Shown: piece after piece, positions 12,213 through 24,700 of the stretch
Numbering within the stretch: position 1 is the first letter of the stretch
Layout: each line of letters starts with the position of its first letter
NCBI GenBank assembly: GCA_028386065.3
Contig: JAKUCV010007742.1
Span: 25,948-89,947, forward strand
DNA: 64,000 nucleotides
Source: Turnera subulata
Taxonomy: Eukaryota; Streptophyta; Magnoliopsida; Malpighiales; Passifloraceae
Direction: 5' to 3'
Translations under genes and position numbers: made by a program
The notes under the pieces: model-generated
The model's input: the letters and a program-made list of their open reading frames with translations, nothing else
The model's database searches: none
What the model was told of the DNA's origin: nothing

Positions 12213-12222
12213 AAGTGGGAGA
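12213..12222 (+). other. Polypurine tract of the copia element
   Basis: AAGTGGGAGA lies one base before the 3' LTR start (TGTTAG at 12224), the usual site for plus-strand priming. Confidence 0.75.
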
Positions 12223-12223
12223 T

Positions 12224-13658
12224 TGTTAGTGTAATATGCCCAAAAGCCAATGAATGGATGTTTATTTGTAATCATGTATACACATTAAGGTTATTCCAAT
12301 AAATATCGTTTATGAGATAAACGCTTGCACAAATTTATAACCCTAGAATATTTATATATTCTTAGATGTCCCTAGTCGATTATTATTATGGATGGGTTGT
12401 AATAATAAATTAAGACTAGCGTATGTTGAGAATTATATGTGATATGAATTCTACATACGGGTACAAGTTAGAGAACTTGTGGAGTGGACCGACCCACATA
12501 AGAACGCTACATGGAACGTTATATGATTGTCATTAGCGGTTCTTATATGTATTGTCCTTAGACCTGTGATCATCAAGGTTCCCAACATATGAGTCGTATA
12601 CTTTGATCTTACTCTTGGCTATTTCGTAAATTTGTAGACTTAGGTATATTATTGGTTGGTTTCTTGATAGAGTTGAACTGTAAATGCATGGCCGCGCTCG
12701 GATTATGATATGGTGATATCATTAGTATCCGTTTTACACAGTTAGATCGAGGATCAAGAAACTGAGATTAAACATATGCGAGATTGACATATTCCATGTC
12801 TCGTGTTTAATCTTGATAATGGGACGAAGGGACGATGACATGCTTACGAGGCATATTGAATCAGTACTGATCTTGTCGTTCGGGTAGCAATGATGCGTTG
12901 CTAGACGCCGCTCTTTGCTTATAATTGTAAATGAGTTTACAATTATTGTCGGACATTACAAGTGCCTACAGGGTCACACACTTAGAATCGTTGATTCGAG
13001 CAGGTGGTTGAACCGTGGTTGGACCATGGTTCGACCAGGTGTGGTTAGACCATGGTTGGACCAGGGTCGCTTTGGGCTGGTTTGATTCACTGATTGTCAT
13101 AATTATTGAGCCAAACCTGATGGCATGTGATGTGTAATCCTATTAGTGCATAGTGGAGACATGAATAGACTAGATAGTGGTGGAATCTTAATCATGTTGG
13201 ATGGACCATTATGTTGGCCATTCTTGTCTCTAATAATCTATGCATTTATTGGAGTGAGTAATTAGATTACTCTACACTTTGCATTCTGATTTTTCAGAGC
13301 ATCAAGAACACACACTTACCCCTTCATTCTTTGAGAAAGAAAGAAAAACACAAAACACCACACAACTCCCGGAAATCAGCAGCTAGCACTGCTATTCGGG
13401 AGAGCTCGGGTTGGAGATCGTGAGACGGTTTCCTACTAGTCATCGACGGTTCGTGTGGATACCCTAGAGGGGCGGGATTTCTGTCCGGCTCTTGCTGATT
13501 CGTCCCTACAGTTGGGTGAAAGACCTCAACCGATTCATGTACGTAAAAATTGTTATTCGGTTTAGCTACCCTTCACTTGAATCCTCCATGTGTATCCGGT
13601 TTTTTCGCTGCGTATGTTATTGCATTTGATTGTCAGTTTGCCTGCCCAGATACTTACA
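12224..13658 (+). repeat. 3' LTR of the copia element
   Basis: It begins TGTTAGTGTAATATGCCC and ends AGATACTTACA, followed by the target duplication GTCAA. It is 1435 bp and lacks about 80 bp that the 5' LTR has. Scattered substitutions and this indel show that the insertion is not recent. Confidence 0.93.
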
Positions 13659-13787
13659 GTCAAGAGCAAAGAGCTTTAAGCAATCCTCTGGTGGCTCTCG
13701 AAGAAGTTGGTCCAACTCCAACAGGGACAGACAAGCTATCATTCTCGAAATTCAAAAATCCCCTGACATTTACTCTGCTCTTGAGAG

Positions 13788-14585
13788 GTCTGTTTCTAGT
13801 TGCTTCTTTTGTCTTCTGGTTGGTGTTTAGTAGTGGGTTGAGTTGTGGCCGATAGTAGTGAAAAGATTTGATTTTTATGAGTAGTTGTGGTACTAAAGCC
13901 AATTTCTTTCACTAGGACGTTTCAGTTGTTATTCTGCAAATCAAAGAGTGTCAATTTAGTCACTAAAGAAGCTTTTTAACATGGTATTAATTTGCTGGAA
14001 GAATCTAAAAATTTTGCTTTCCTTTTTTGACGTCTTACATGTTGACATAGGTATTTTTAAATTATAGTCTTAAAACTAGGAAATACATAAACATAAAAGG
14101 GAAGAAATCCATGGGATTTTTTTTTATATAGTCTTAGTTACCATTTTTAAATGATTGGATATACTTACCTTGCCAGGTCGGATCGGTTGATCATCCATTA
14201 ATTAGTTACCATTTAATCTTGATAAAAGATTTTTTGCGCCATCAATTCCTAGATTGTAGACTTAATTGAGCGAGCCAATCCAGGATATCCGTGTGAATCC
14301 CATAATTTTTTCATAGATAGAATAATTATATCATATATACAAATTAAATACAATAGTTGGTGACCATTTTGACAAAAAGAGAAAAAAACAGTATCTTTTG
14401 TTGTGATTAGGAACGCACGCTTAAATTTGGAAAATAAATTAACTATAAAAAGAAAGAAAGAGGCCTTAATTTCGTTGTTATTTTTTTATAACAATAACAC
14501 CATATATATTCCAAAAGCCAACATCACTGTGATTAACACATTGTCATCCAGAATAATTAACAAGAAGTTTGTGAGTTGTGAGAGT
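13788..14585. other. Junction of duplication units and PMEI-like gene 2 promoter region
   Basis: Homology with the second unit continues to about 13900 (matching 16580). The segment 13945-14050 (TCACTAAAGAAGCTTTTTAA ...) reappears at 17195-17300. From about 14300 on it matches 3334 onward, the promoter flank of gene 1. A TATATATAT box is at 14502-14510. The unit boundary therefore lies between about 14050 and 14300. Confidence 0.6.
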
Positions 14586-15200
14586 ATGGCGAATTCCTTT
14601 ATAGTTTCGCTGCTGCTCTCAGTTCTGTGCATTGCAAGCGCATCATCGCAATCAACAGCTCCCGTTGGTAGTCCAACAGGTACTCCTATTAGTGCTCAAG
14701 AATTCATCAAGGTGTCATGCAATGTCACCACCGATCCTATAATATGTGTCGACTCTCTCTCACCTTATGCCTCCTTAATCCAAGAGAGCCCTCGTCGACT
14801 CATCTTCACTGCCGTGAACGTGAGCCTAGCCAATATTCAGTCCACCATGACATTAGTGGACAACCTCAAGAAGATGAAGGGACTCACATTCATAGAGTCG
14901 GGGCTCCTCAGTTCTTGCTCTGAAATGTTTGTTCTTGGCCAGAGAGACCTTTCCACATCAAAAGCTCAACTCGACGACATGTATAAAAGCAAGAGGCCGG
15001 ACTTCAAACAGCACTTTGAAGATGCAAAGATGTCGATTGGTGGTGCAGGGGATAATTTCTTTATGTGCAATTATGAGTTTGATTTAAGAAAGGAGGTTGT
15101 AAAATTGAGGGCCTTAGTTATCCCTACGGTTGTTAATGTGACACACATTTTGTCCAACACATTGGACTTGGTTGCCAAGTTTGCCAATGCTACTGGGTGA
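14586..15200 (+). CDS. Pectinesterase/invertase inhibitor-like secreted protein (21 kDa-type), intact copy
   Basis: A single-exon 204-aa protein. ATG 14586 gives a clean signal peptide (MANSFIVSLLLSVLCIASAS) and replaces an upstream in-frame extension that has no plausible start. Four-helix PMEI domain features are visible. They are the Cys pair near the N-terminus (SCNVTTDPIICVDSL, residues about 44-58), central SSCSEMF (about 117-123), a later Cys (FFMCNYEF, about 162-169), and a terminal helix VNVTHILSNTLDLVAKFANA. The family binds pectin methylesterases or invertases in the apoplast. Which target applies cannot be read from the sequence. It is the intact partner of the gene at 3652-4269. 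A TATA box lies about 75 bp upstream. Confidence 0.85.
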   Translation: MANSFIVSLLLSVLCIASASSQSTAPVGSPTGTPISAQEFIKVSCNVTTDPIICVDSLSPYASLIQESPRRLIFTAVNVSLANIQSTMTLVDNLKKMKGLTFIESGLLSSCSEMFVLGQRDLSTSKAQLDDMYKSKRPDFKQHFEDAKMSIGGAGDNFFMCNYEFDLRKEVVKLRALVIPTVVNVTHILSNTLDLVAKFANATG

Positions 15201-16145
15201 GTATTAGTAGGTGGTCGAGGAATCTGTATGATACAACTTGTCAAATAAAATCTTAGTAGAAATTAAGCCAGAGTCTTTTTATGGGAGCATGTATACTCAG
15301 TTCTTTTTTTTTTTGGTCGAAGCATGTATACTCAGTTCTGTTGAGATTGAATGTTAAATATTAAGCATTCTAACAGTCTATCTCTAAAGTTACAAAAAAA
15401 AAATCTATCTCTAAATAGGGTTGTGGAGTTTTCGAGTTGGCTCCTTAACTTGATATGGTATGTGGACTGCACAATTGATTCAAACTTTTTTTTTGGTCGG
15501 TACAATTTCTTAAAATCGTGGTCTAATTAATGAGTGATCTCTTATCAAACAAGATACGTTGAATCCACTCAATTTAGTTTAATTATATCATTTCATTTCT
15601 AATTTTGCGACGATTTATCCTTTCACTTTTTAATTTTAGATCAATTTATTTAATTTTTTAAATTTGGTCAAACTGAATATTTTTTGTGACGATGCATTAA
15701 AAAATGTTTATTGTGCCAGGAACTAAGGCAAGTTCTGGTTGAGTTTTAAATTTTAATAATGGACAAGTATAGTGTTTCTTTTATTGATAGTTTTAATTAA
15801 GAAATATTTGATTATTTATTTTACGAGCATTAAGCAGTGTTTTCTTTAATTAAAAATTAGGTAAATTGACCCACAATAAAAGAAATAAATTTACCCAAAA
15901 TTACAATTCAAATGTGCAAACTGAACCAAATCAAAACACAGGGACTAAATCGATCAATTGGACAAAATAGAGAGGCATAGAAAGAAATTTAGCCAAGAAA
16001 CGAAATTAACAAAAAGAAGATTGATTGAATTGAAAAAAAAGAGTAGTCAAATATCCGCTCTACCAGACATTACAGTTTTCTCGTATCTGTAGAATCTGTA
16101 CTACTTTCTGTCTATCCTCTTTTAACTCCTCCAATGGAGTTATCC
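15201..16145. other. Intergenic, duplicated with 4270-5187
   Basis: No gene is seen. Near 15285-15345 there is a short local duplication of AGCATGTATACTCAGTTCT around a T-run that copy 1 lacks. Otherwise it is collinear with the first unit. Confidence 0.65.
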
Positions 16146-16474
16146 ATGTTAGGCTGTGTGTTTCAGACCACACTGACCCATCCATTACAACTACACTTCT
16201 CTCTTGCTGTAATCACTTGTTCATCTCCCGCCACCGCCGGCGGCGGCGCAAGAACGAAGAGCTTCAAACAATCCTCTGCCGCTTTGGCACCGGCGGCAGC
16301 TACGCTCCTCGTAGAACCCAGCAATGAGCCGCAGCGACCACCACCGTCAAGAGCAAAGAGCTTTAAGCAATCCTCTGGTGGCTCTCGAAGAAGTTGGTCC
16401 AACTCCAACAGGGACAGACAAGCTACCATTCTCGAAATTCAAAAGTCCCCTGACATTTACTCTGCTCTTGAGAG
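16146..16474 (+). pseudogene. Exon-1-like fragment of a plastid PPR-type gene, copy 2
   Basis: ATG 16146 (MLGCVFQT) opens a frame with a transit-peptide-like Ser/Ala-rich N-terminus. It ends in ATILEIQKSPDIYSALER at an apparent donor (GAGAG|GTCTG, 16474). It shows the pre-insertion state of copy 1: CCACCGTCAAGAGCAAAG is continuous here and split by the copia element there. No following PPR exons are found before the tRNA at 17657. I call it a truncated gene fragment. The PPR (At1g10910-like) identity rests on a short remembered motif. It might be an expressed short protein, but nothing supports that. Confidence 0.45.
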
Positions 16475-17656
16475 GTCTGTTTCTAGTTGCTTCTTTTGTC
16501 TTCTGGTTGGTGTTTAGTAGTGGGTTGAGTTGTGGCCGATAGTAGTGAAAAGATTTGATTTTTATGAGTAGTTGTGGTACTGCTCGGTGTTCCGGGAAAT
16601 TCGAACGTTGCTTGTTTCAAATTCAATTCAAATACGTTTTGCTTTTGGACAATATAATAGGCTCACCCCTCCTACCAGAATGTTGCAACTTGTACCACTA
16701 CCTACCGGGCTACACCGCACTTGCACTGGTGGGCTTGGCATTGCACTTGGTTATATTGTGTCTAATTTCCGACGATAATTAGATGGACTGGGAAGATTGG
16801 CCCATTTCCGTCTATCGACATTAGATTAAATTCGATTGCCTTTAACGAAGGCCCATATATATAAGACAGGCCCCATAGAAGTCACTCGCGCATGTTTTCT
16901 TTATTAACCAAGATGTTCTTAATTTTGACCCATAAAAAATAATTCTTGTTCTTAAATCCATACATCCATATAAATCTAAACCTGTCGCAGATCTTTGTTC
17001 GTCATAACTATTAAATCCATAAAGATTTATTCCCCAAAAAAAAAAAACAAATCTAGAAAGATTTATATAACAAGATAATAACAATTGTTTTGGGGTTTAG
17101 CAAAATAAAATGGGTATATAAATCACATTTGACTAAATTTAAGATATAAACTTAGAACATTAACTTTAAAAAATTACTTCCTAAAATAGAAAAACGTTAA
17201 CTTAGTCACTAAAGAAGCTTTTTAAAATGGTATTAATTTGCTGGAAGAATCTAAGAATTTTGCTTTCCTCTTTTTGACATCTTACATGTTGCCATAGGCA
17301 CAAGCTTCTTAGCCAAGATTGAAGAAGCTGCTGACAAACCAATATATTATATACAAATGGACTCAACACATTGTTAGTGGGCATACTCTCAACCATTTAT
17401 GCGCCGCAATGGTTCCTGTTTTCTTGACACTCATGCTTGCAAAGAGAAATATTGCAACAGAAAGGTCTCTCTCTCTCTCTCTGTCTTTCACTCTTTCCCA
17501 TGTTTATTTCTCTTTCATATAAGTCCGAGTTCCTGTTTTCATGTAATTTGTTTAATTCAAATTACAATGGATGGGAGTGGATTTTCCTGTTATAATAGAA
17601 AGGCTTTCAATAAAATTTGTTGTCCGTGTAAAAAACTATTGCAAGCTTAACGGCAA
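16475..17656. other. Intergenic; duplication tail at 17195-17300
   Basis: No gene is recognised. 16583-17190 is absent from the first unit, so it is either an insertion here or a deletion there. 17195-17300 repeats 13945-14050. A CTCTCT microsatellite lies at 17465-17482. Short ORFs are not convincing. Confidence 0.5.
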
Positions 17657-17741
17657 GGGGTGGTGGCGCAGTTGGCTAGCGCGTAGGTCTCATAGCTTAA
17701 GAGTGATCCTGAGGTCGAGAGTTCGAGCCTCTCTCACCCCA
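17657..17741 (+). tRNA. Elongator tRNA-Met (CAT) with an 11-nt intron
   Basis: The sequence folds as a tRNA. The acceptor stem pairs GGGGTGG with TCACCCC plus discriminator A; the D arm is GCGCAGTTGGCTAGCGC; the T arm is GAGAG-TTCGAGC-CTCTC. Anticodon CAT is at 17691-17693, followed by A37. An intron (GCTTAAGAGTG, 17695-17705) sits at the canonical 37/38 position, as in plant elongator tRNA-Met genes. A and B boxes are present, and a T-run suitable for Pol III termination follows at 17746 onward. Confidence 0.93.
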
Positions 17742-17882
17742 TTTCTTTTTTTTCCTCTTCATCCCCATTTTGTTCTCCTGATTAGTCTTAATTAATGCTC
17801 AAAATAATTTGATTTATAGTATGGCCCAGTAATGTATAACTTTCATGCACATACGCCTTTTGTTGGAGTTGCTTCTTGTCAA

Positions 17883-20800
17883 TCAATGCTTGGATGATTT
17901 ATTTCCACTTCCTATAAGAATGTTTCTAACTTTGTGCAGCTCTCTCACAACAGTAGCAATGCTCATTCGATCATGAGGAGACTCCATTGAACATCCTATG
18001 CCGATCTTGACCAGGGAAATAACACAATCAATCCTATCTTGCACTGCACCTTCAATTGTTGTACCATCAACTTCTACAAGATCTGGTCGGGTTATAACCT
18101 CAGCAAACTGATCTAGCATAGCCATTCTTGCATAGTTGTGGAGGTTAAGACCTTCTTGGAACATAGTGTCAGTAGGCCTTAAGCCTGTCATCATTTCCAA
18201 CAACAGAATCCCATAGCTGTACACATCGCCACTGGTTGATACCTCACTTCCTAGACCATATTCTGAACATTCCAGAAATGAAGTAAAAACTTGGAACACG
18301 AATTTAAAAAGAAAAATAAAGAAAATATTAGAAGGGTTCTAGTTCTTTTCACCAACCTGGAGCAGTGTATCCAATTGTGCCTCTTACTCCGATTGAGCTG
18401 CTTTGAGTTGGATTTATAAGGGGAATATGAAACCTTGATAACCCAAAATCTCCAACATGAGCAACCATGTCATTGTCAAGCAGAATATTGCTTGGCTTCA
18501 GGTCACAATGAATAATGGGTTCTTGGCACTGGTTGTGCAGATAATCAAGTGCATTTGCAACATCAAAAGCAATATTCACTCTTTGCAGAAGGCTTAGGCT
18601 TTGGTGTTGGCTTGACACTGAATTTGTTTGAGAAATTGGATGCAGCCACTCTTCCAGGCTTCCATTAGGCATGAACTCGTAAACAAGAGCCTTGAAGTCA
18701 TTTCCTTGGAAATCAATGCTTGAGCAGGAAGTTATTACTCTCACAAGATTTCTGTGGCGTATGTTCCTCAAGGCATTGCATTCTGCCATGAAGCTCTTGG
18801 ATGCACCTTCTTGTTGAAGGTTGAGTACTTTAACTGCAATGATTGCTCCATTCTCACTAAGAGTTCCTTTGTAGACAGATCCAAAGGTTCCTGCGCCAAG
18901 CAAATTTGCTGGAGAGAACCCATCTGTGGCCTTGAGAATCCTTTCGTATGTAAAATTATCTGTTGATCTTATCAGTGAGGATTCAGCAGGTTGTTTCCTT
19001 TCCTTCTTTCTGAATCTGAAATACACGTAAGCTAACAACATGGTAACCATGAGAATGCAAGCAACAATGATGACAATAATTTTGGCAATATTCAAATTGC
19101 CTTTGTTGGAATTGTCTTTCTTGGAATTGCATTTAGGAAGATGCAGCGCAGATATTCCTCCGCAGAGCATTTTGTTTCCTTCAACTGATATTGCACTTGC
19201 ATTTGCAAAAACACCCTTCACTGGAAGCTCACCCTCTAGACTATTGAAAGACAGATTCAAGTACTCCAATCTTAACTCCCCCAAGTATTCTGGAATTGCT
19301 CCAGACAGATTGTTATGCGACAAATCCAGGTTTTTAAGCCCTTTTAAGGATTCAATTGATTGAGGTATGGTTCCTTGAAAATTATTGTTATTCATGTAAA
19401 GACCCTCAAGGCTGTTGCACCGTCCAAGTTCCTTTGGAATTTCTCCAGACAACTTATTTTGTGACACATCTAAGTCATTCAAATTGAAAAGACTGCCAAT
19501 TGCAGATGGTAGGGGTCCTACTAAGTTGTTTTGTGATAAATCAATTAAGATTGACAAGGAAGGAATAGCAAAGAGTTGCTCAGGAATTGAGCCATCCAGG
19601 TTGTTTTGGGAAAGACTCAAGAGCTTTAAGTTATGACAATTTCCAAGGCTGGAAGGAATGGTGCCATTTAATTGATTGTGCTCCAAGTGAAGTTCAATCA
19701 GCAATGACAAGTTTCCTATAGAAGAAGGAATGTACCCTGATAGCCTGTTACTGCTAAAAAATACACGTTGCAGTTTCTGAAGCTTACCTATCTCTGTGGG
19801 GATAGGTCCTGTAAATTGGTTTCTTTCCAAGAACAATACTGACAAGCTATCATGATTCCACAATCCTGAGGGTAGGTCACCATATATCAGATTCTCACCG
19901 ATCGAAAAGGCCTCAAGAGTGGAAGAGAGATTGGCAACAGAAGGGGGCAAGACTCCTTTAAGCTGATTAATAGACAACTCCAGCTCCACCAACTCACTAC
20001 AATTGGCCAAAGAAGCAATGAAATCTAAATCATTTCCTTCCCTACTTCCGAGACCATTTTGATCCATGAGTAGATAACCAAGCTGTTGCAGGTTTCCAAA
20101 ACTGATATCTACTTTTCCTGTGAAATTGTTCTGTCCTAAATCAAGTTCTTCAATTTTTGAGGCATTGGATAAAGACACAGGCACAGATCCACTAAACTGA
20201 TTTCCCCATATTCGCAGAATCCGAAGATTAGGGAAGTTGAGGCCAATGTTTGATGGAATGGCTCCACTAAGCTGGTTGTCATATAAAGAGTACATTTGGA
20301 TGGTAGATATGTTGTAGATAGATGGAGGGATAACACCTGACAGCTTATTCCCACCAAGTCCTAGAGTTTCCAAGTACTTCAGTTGTCCTAGAGAGTCAGG
20401 TATAGTTCCACCAAATACATTTTCAGAAGCAAAAAGTACTTGTAATGAACTAAGGTTTCCAATAAAGGGAGGAATGCCTCCACTCAAATGATTGTGATAG
20501 ATATAAAATTGTTTGAGCCTGGACAAGGCAACAAGCTCACCTGGAATCTTTCCTACCAGCTTGTTGAAAGACAACCGAAGATGTGTGAGGTTTGAGCAGT
20601 TGGATAGTTGAGATGGTATTTGGCCATCAAAGGAGTTGTTACCTAAATGTAAGACTTGTAGCCTGAAGAGATGACCAATTTCAGGTGGGATTTCACCCTG
20701 TAGAGAGTTGTTTTGCAGTCTAATTTCCCTGAGGAAGCTCATGTTTCCAACGTGAGGAGCCAAAGAACCCACCAAGCCTTTTGATGAAAGATCTAGGATG

Positions 20801-21102
20801 GTAACTCTTCTATGTTTCTTGCCACATGTGATACCTTGCCACTCACAAAAATGGATGGAATCATTCCATGACCTCAAGATCCTTTCCGGGTCATCCATGA
20901 TCTTAGACCTGAACTCCAATAAAGCTTGATAATCTGACTGATTTTGGCCAAGTGAGGCGCCCATATCAGCACTGAAAGTGAACAAAATAATGATGAAATT
21001 TTTGAAAACAATGAAGTGTCTTGAGAAAACTGCATGGTTAACTCTTGAGCTCAAATTTGGTGATGGAAGCTCAAGGGAGGGTACTGTTTCCATTCTTCTC
21101 AT
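17883..21102 (-). CDS. LRR receptor-like serine/threonine kinase, subfamily XII type (RLK1)
   Basis: Two exons: 21102-18357 and 18262-17883. The intron lies at APG|EYG, with donor CCAG|GTTGG and acceptor TTCAG|AATATGG. The product is about 1040 aa. Residues about 30-50 are a hydrophobic signal; LRRNT (SDYQALLEF ... CEWQGITC) follows near 57-92. About twenty plasma-membrane-type LRRs (LxxNxLSGxIP) run to about 640. A transmembrane segment is at about 672-695 (IIVIIVACILMVTMLLAYVY). In the kinase the Gly loop is GAGTFGSVYK, the lysine is AVKVL, the catalytic loop is HCDLKPSN (non-RD, Cys for Arg) and DFG is present. This architecture and the single late intron match the FLS2/EFR/XA21 class of cell-surface immune receptors; the ligand is unknown. 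A second Met (METVPS at 21093) aligns with the start of RLK2. Confidence 0.93.
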
Positions 21103-21737
21103 GCCAAATCTGTGTTAGCTGCTTAACGTTTTTTTTTTTTTTAAATACATATAAGCAGGCAACTAGAGAATGTCCACGGTTGTATGAACAGGGAAGGGGA
21201 TGCATCATCTGCATAAAACAATGAACCTGCCATGTTTGAAAACACTGACCTGGGGAGTCGTGCTTATGAGATAATAAAATGTTTTTTATTCAACGTTTTC
21301 AACTAATGAATCTTCTTTCTTTCAGACTTCTTCAGTTGGAGCTTTATTTTTTATTCTCTTAAAGGATACGTAATTTACAAATTAATCATTTAGTATCAGA
21401 TACGAAGTTGTAAGGATCCCCATCATTTGCAAAATGGTCAACCAGTTCACATGCAATACAGCTACTAACTTATGCACACAACCACCAACCATGATGAAAT
21501 TGCCCAAAAATTCAATGCCACGTTGACATAAGTAATTAACTATAATAATGTTTCTGTATTGGGTTTTACCCATTTCGTTTGAAAAGAAAGCTCAAGCTCG
21601 TATAAACATAACAGTGAGTAGTCCAATACAAGTGATCTATACTTATAGGAGATTGGGTTTGATCCATGTGGGTCTGAAATTTGGCAAAATATGGCTACAA
21701 GTGACTTGACCAATCGAGGACAAGCCTTTAGACCACG
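21103..21737. other. Spacer between receptor kinases RLK1 and RLK2
   Basis: Upstream region of RLK1 and 3' flank of RLK2. Segments here recur upstream of the RLK fragment at 38735 (near 39100-39300), at 32200-32280 and at 42540-42650, showing they belong to the duplicated unit. No gene is seen. Confidence 0.6.
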
Positions 21738-24700
21738 TCAGTTCTGATTCAGGATTTCCTTGATTCTTAGCAGCTCGGTGACAACTTTTGATATGTCCAT
21801 TCGATCTTGAGGGGACTCCATAGAACATGCCACGCCCACCTTGATTATGGAAATAAGACACTGCTGCATTGGACATTGTTCTGATTTCTGTCCTGTTTCA
21901 TTGTGTTCTACTTCTGTTAGAAGCAGTGGGTCAACAATGTCTGCAATATTTTCAGGTGCAGCCATCCTAGCAAAATCATGAAGGTTAAGACCTCCCTGGA
22001 AAATTTTGTCGGTTGGTTTCTTTGCTGTCATCATCTCCAACAACAAGATCCCATAGCTGTAGACATCTCCATCTGTTGACACGTCACTTCCAAAACCATA
22101 CTCTGCCATCGGATAAAACTAAATGTAAGTAGCATACAAGTTTTTTTAAGGTCAAGAAAAAGAAAACTGAATTATTTAGAACTAACCTGGAGCAATGTAC
22201 CCTATTGTTCCACGGACTCCAACTGAGTTGCTTTGATTTGGATTTGGTAGCTGAACTTGGAATTTTGATAGCCCGAAATCTCCAAGATGAGCAACCATGT
22301 CATCGTCAAGAAGCACATTGCTTGGCTTTAAATCACAATGAATGACAGAATTCTGACTATGGTGATGAAGGTAGTCAAGTGCATTGGCAATATCAATTGC
22401 AATGCTTATTCTTTGCATAAGGTTTAGTCCTGGAGAGTGAACCGATGAGGGTATCATTTCATGAATCTCTGGATGAAACCATTTTTCAAGACTTCCATTG
22501 GACATGAACTCATAAACAATGGCCTTGAAGTCGTTCCCTTGGAAATCAATGCTGGAACAAGCAGTCACTACCTTCACAAGATTTCGATGGCGGATGTTTC
22601 TTAAAGCTTCGCATTCCGCCAAAAAACTCCTAGAGGCACCTTGTTGTTGCAGGTTGAGCACTTTGATTGCCACAGCTACTCCTTGAAGAGTTCCTCTGTA
22701 CACAGACCCAAACCCTCCCTCCCCAAGCAAATTTTCTGAAGAGAAGCCATCTGTTGCTTTGAGGAGATCTTTGTAGGACACATTCTGGTGTGAACTTTTG
22801 ATTAAGGATGTAGGAGGTGGAATTCGTTTCTTGTTCCTGAACCTCCAACATAAAAGGGCTGAAAAGATGGTAATACCAAGACCACAGGCTATTGTGATCA
22901 CAACAACTTCGGCAGGAGACAACTTATGTTTCCTCTTTTTCCTTGATCCTAGACATTTAGGCAGTTTCAGCTGGGCTATGCCCCCACAAAGCTTGTTGTT
23001 TCCTTCCACAAATACTGCACTGGCATTTGCAAAAATGCCTTCTAATGGCACCTCACCATTGAAGTTGTTGAAAGACAAGTTGAGATATTCCAAAGCAAAT
23101 TTTGCAAAGTAGTTTGGAATTTCACCTGATAGATTGTTCTCAGAAAGATCCAGAATTCTGAGACCTTTTAAAGAAGCAAGTGAGGGAGGTACCATACCTT
23201 CAAAATTGTTACTTCCCAATTCAAGGGCCTGGAGGCTTGTACACCTACTAAGCTCACTTGAAATATTTCCAGACAACTTGTTTTGGTTAAGATACAATTC
23301 ATTCAAATTTGCAAGATTTCCAACTTCTGGAGGGAGGGGTCCGACCAAAAGGTTCTGCGACAGATCAAGTGAAATTGACAGGGTACGGATGTTAAAAAGT
23401 TGTGCTGGAATGGTACCACCAAGATTATTCTGTGAAAGAATTAATTCATTCAAGTTTCTGCAATTGCCGAGGCTCCAAGGAATGCTGCCATTTAAATGGT
23501 TTTGCTTCAAGTGCAGAAGTAGCAAGAATGACAAGTTTCCTACAGAAGAAGGAATTTGTCCTGATAATCTATTCTGACCAAGACCCAACTCGCGCAGGTT
23601 TTGAAGCATACCAATATCCACAGGAATAGAACCTGAAAATTGGTTGTTTATCAGATTCAGTACTGACAAGCTAGGAAGATTTGATAATCCTGCTGTAATG
23701 CTTCCATGTATCTGATTACTCTCAATGGACAAGTACGCAAGTGCGGAGAGGTTTGACACCTCATGTGGTAGCACACCCTTGAGTAGATTATCAGACAACA
23801 GCAGTATTGACAATCTGCTGCTGTTGACCATGGAAGTAATAAAACTCAGATCATTCCCTTCTCTGCTTCCAAGACTGTTGTCATCTAGACGTAGACTACC
23901 AAGTTGTTGCAGCTTTCCAAAATGAATATCTATTCTTCCTGAGAAGTTGTTAATGCCTAAGTCAAGATCTTCAAGTTTAGAGGCATTGGATAAAGACACT
24001 GGTACATGTCCACTGAATCGATTTCCCCATAATCGAAGAATTCGAAGATGAGGGAGGGTGAGGCCAGTGTCAGGTGGAATGGATCCACTAAGCTGGTTGT
24101 CGCAGAATGAGAGCATTTGAATGGAAGACATGTTAAAAATGGATGGAGGGATAGTACCTGACAAATTATTTACACAGAAGTCAACATTAACCAAGTACTT
24201 CAGTTTTCCAAGAGAGTTTGGTATTGTTCCACCAAAGACATTGCCACCAGCAAAAAAAGTCTGTAATGAACTAAAGTTCCCAATAAAAGATGGAATATCT
24301 CCGGTTAAATGATTACGAGCAATTCCAACTTTTTCGAGCTTAGACAAGGCAGCAAATTCAAGTGGGATGTCTCCTTCTAGCTCGTTTAAAAACAAGGTAA
24401 GTTCCTTCAGGTTTGAGCAGTTTGCTATCTGGGATGGGATTTGGCCAACAAAGGAGTTGTTTCTTAGATCCAAAACCTCTAGCCTGAAGAGCTGGCCAAT
24501 CTCTGGTGGTATGTTACTTTTGAGAGAGTTGTTTTGAAGTCTAATTTCCCTGAGGAAGCTCAAGTTTCCAACGTCAGGAGACAAAGAACCCACCAACCCT
24601 TTTGATGAAATATCCAGAAGGGTCACTCGTCTATGTTTCTTGCCACAGGTGACACCTTGCCACTCGCAGAAATGGATGGAATCATTCCATGACCTCATGA

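Larger units (their letters stand above)
5391..13658 (+). mobile_element. Ty1-copia LTR retrotransposon, complete in structure but coding-defective
   Basis: The element has a 5' LTR (5391-6896), tRNA-iMet-type PBS (6898-6909), long leader with a palindrome array, gag, and pol in copia order (protease, GAG-pre-integrase, integrase, reverse transcriptase, RNase H). It ends with a purine-rich tract and 3' LTR (12224-13658). Both sides carry the 5-bp target duplication GTCAA (5386-5390 and 13659-13663). Integrase preceding RT defines Ty1-copia; a Tork/Tnt1-like lineage is my guess. I see six coding lesions. These are a stop at 8852, a 1-nt loss near 9118-9124, stops at 9967 and 10009, a 1-nt loss near 10808, and a stop at 11778. 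It cannot make its own proteins, although the LTRs and PBS are intact. Confidence 0.95.
5188..13787 (+). pseudogene. Exon-1-like fragment of a plastid PPR-type gene, copy 1, split by the copia element
   Basis: The fragment begins at an ATG at 5188 (MLGCVFQT) and runs to 5390, where the retrotransposon enters after the TSD GTCAA. It resumes at 13664 and reaches an apparent splice donor (GAGAG|GTCTGTTT) at 13787. Copy 2 at 16146-16474 shows the uninterrupted form. The 3' part encodes RDRQAIILEIQKSPDIYSAL. This resembles the start of the conserved part of plastid PPR proteins of the Arabidopsis At1g10910 (EMB3103) type. That assignment is from memory and tentative. No downstream PPR exons are seen, so it is a truncated gene piece carried along with the PMEI-like duplication. 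Confidence 0.5.

Noticed and set aside
18754..24312. Plus-strand ORFs opposite the two receptor kinases
   Set aside because: Shadow frames of repeated LRR codons; the minus-strand genes explain the sequence fully.
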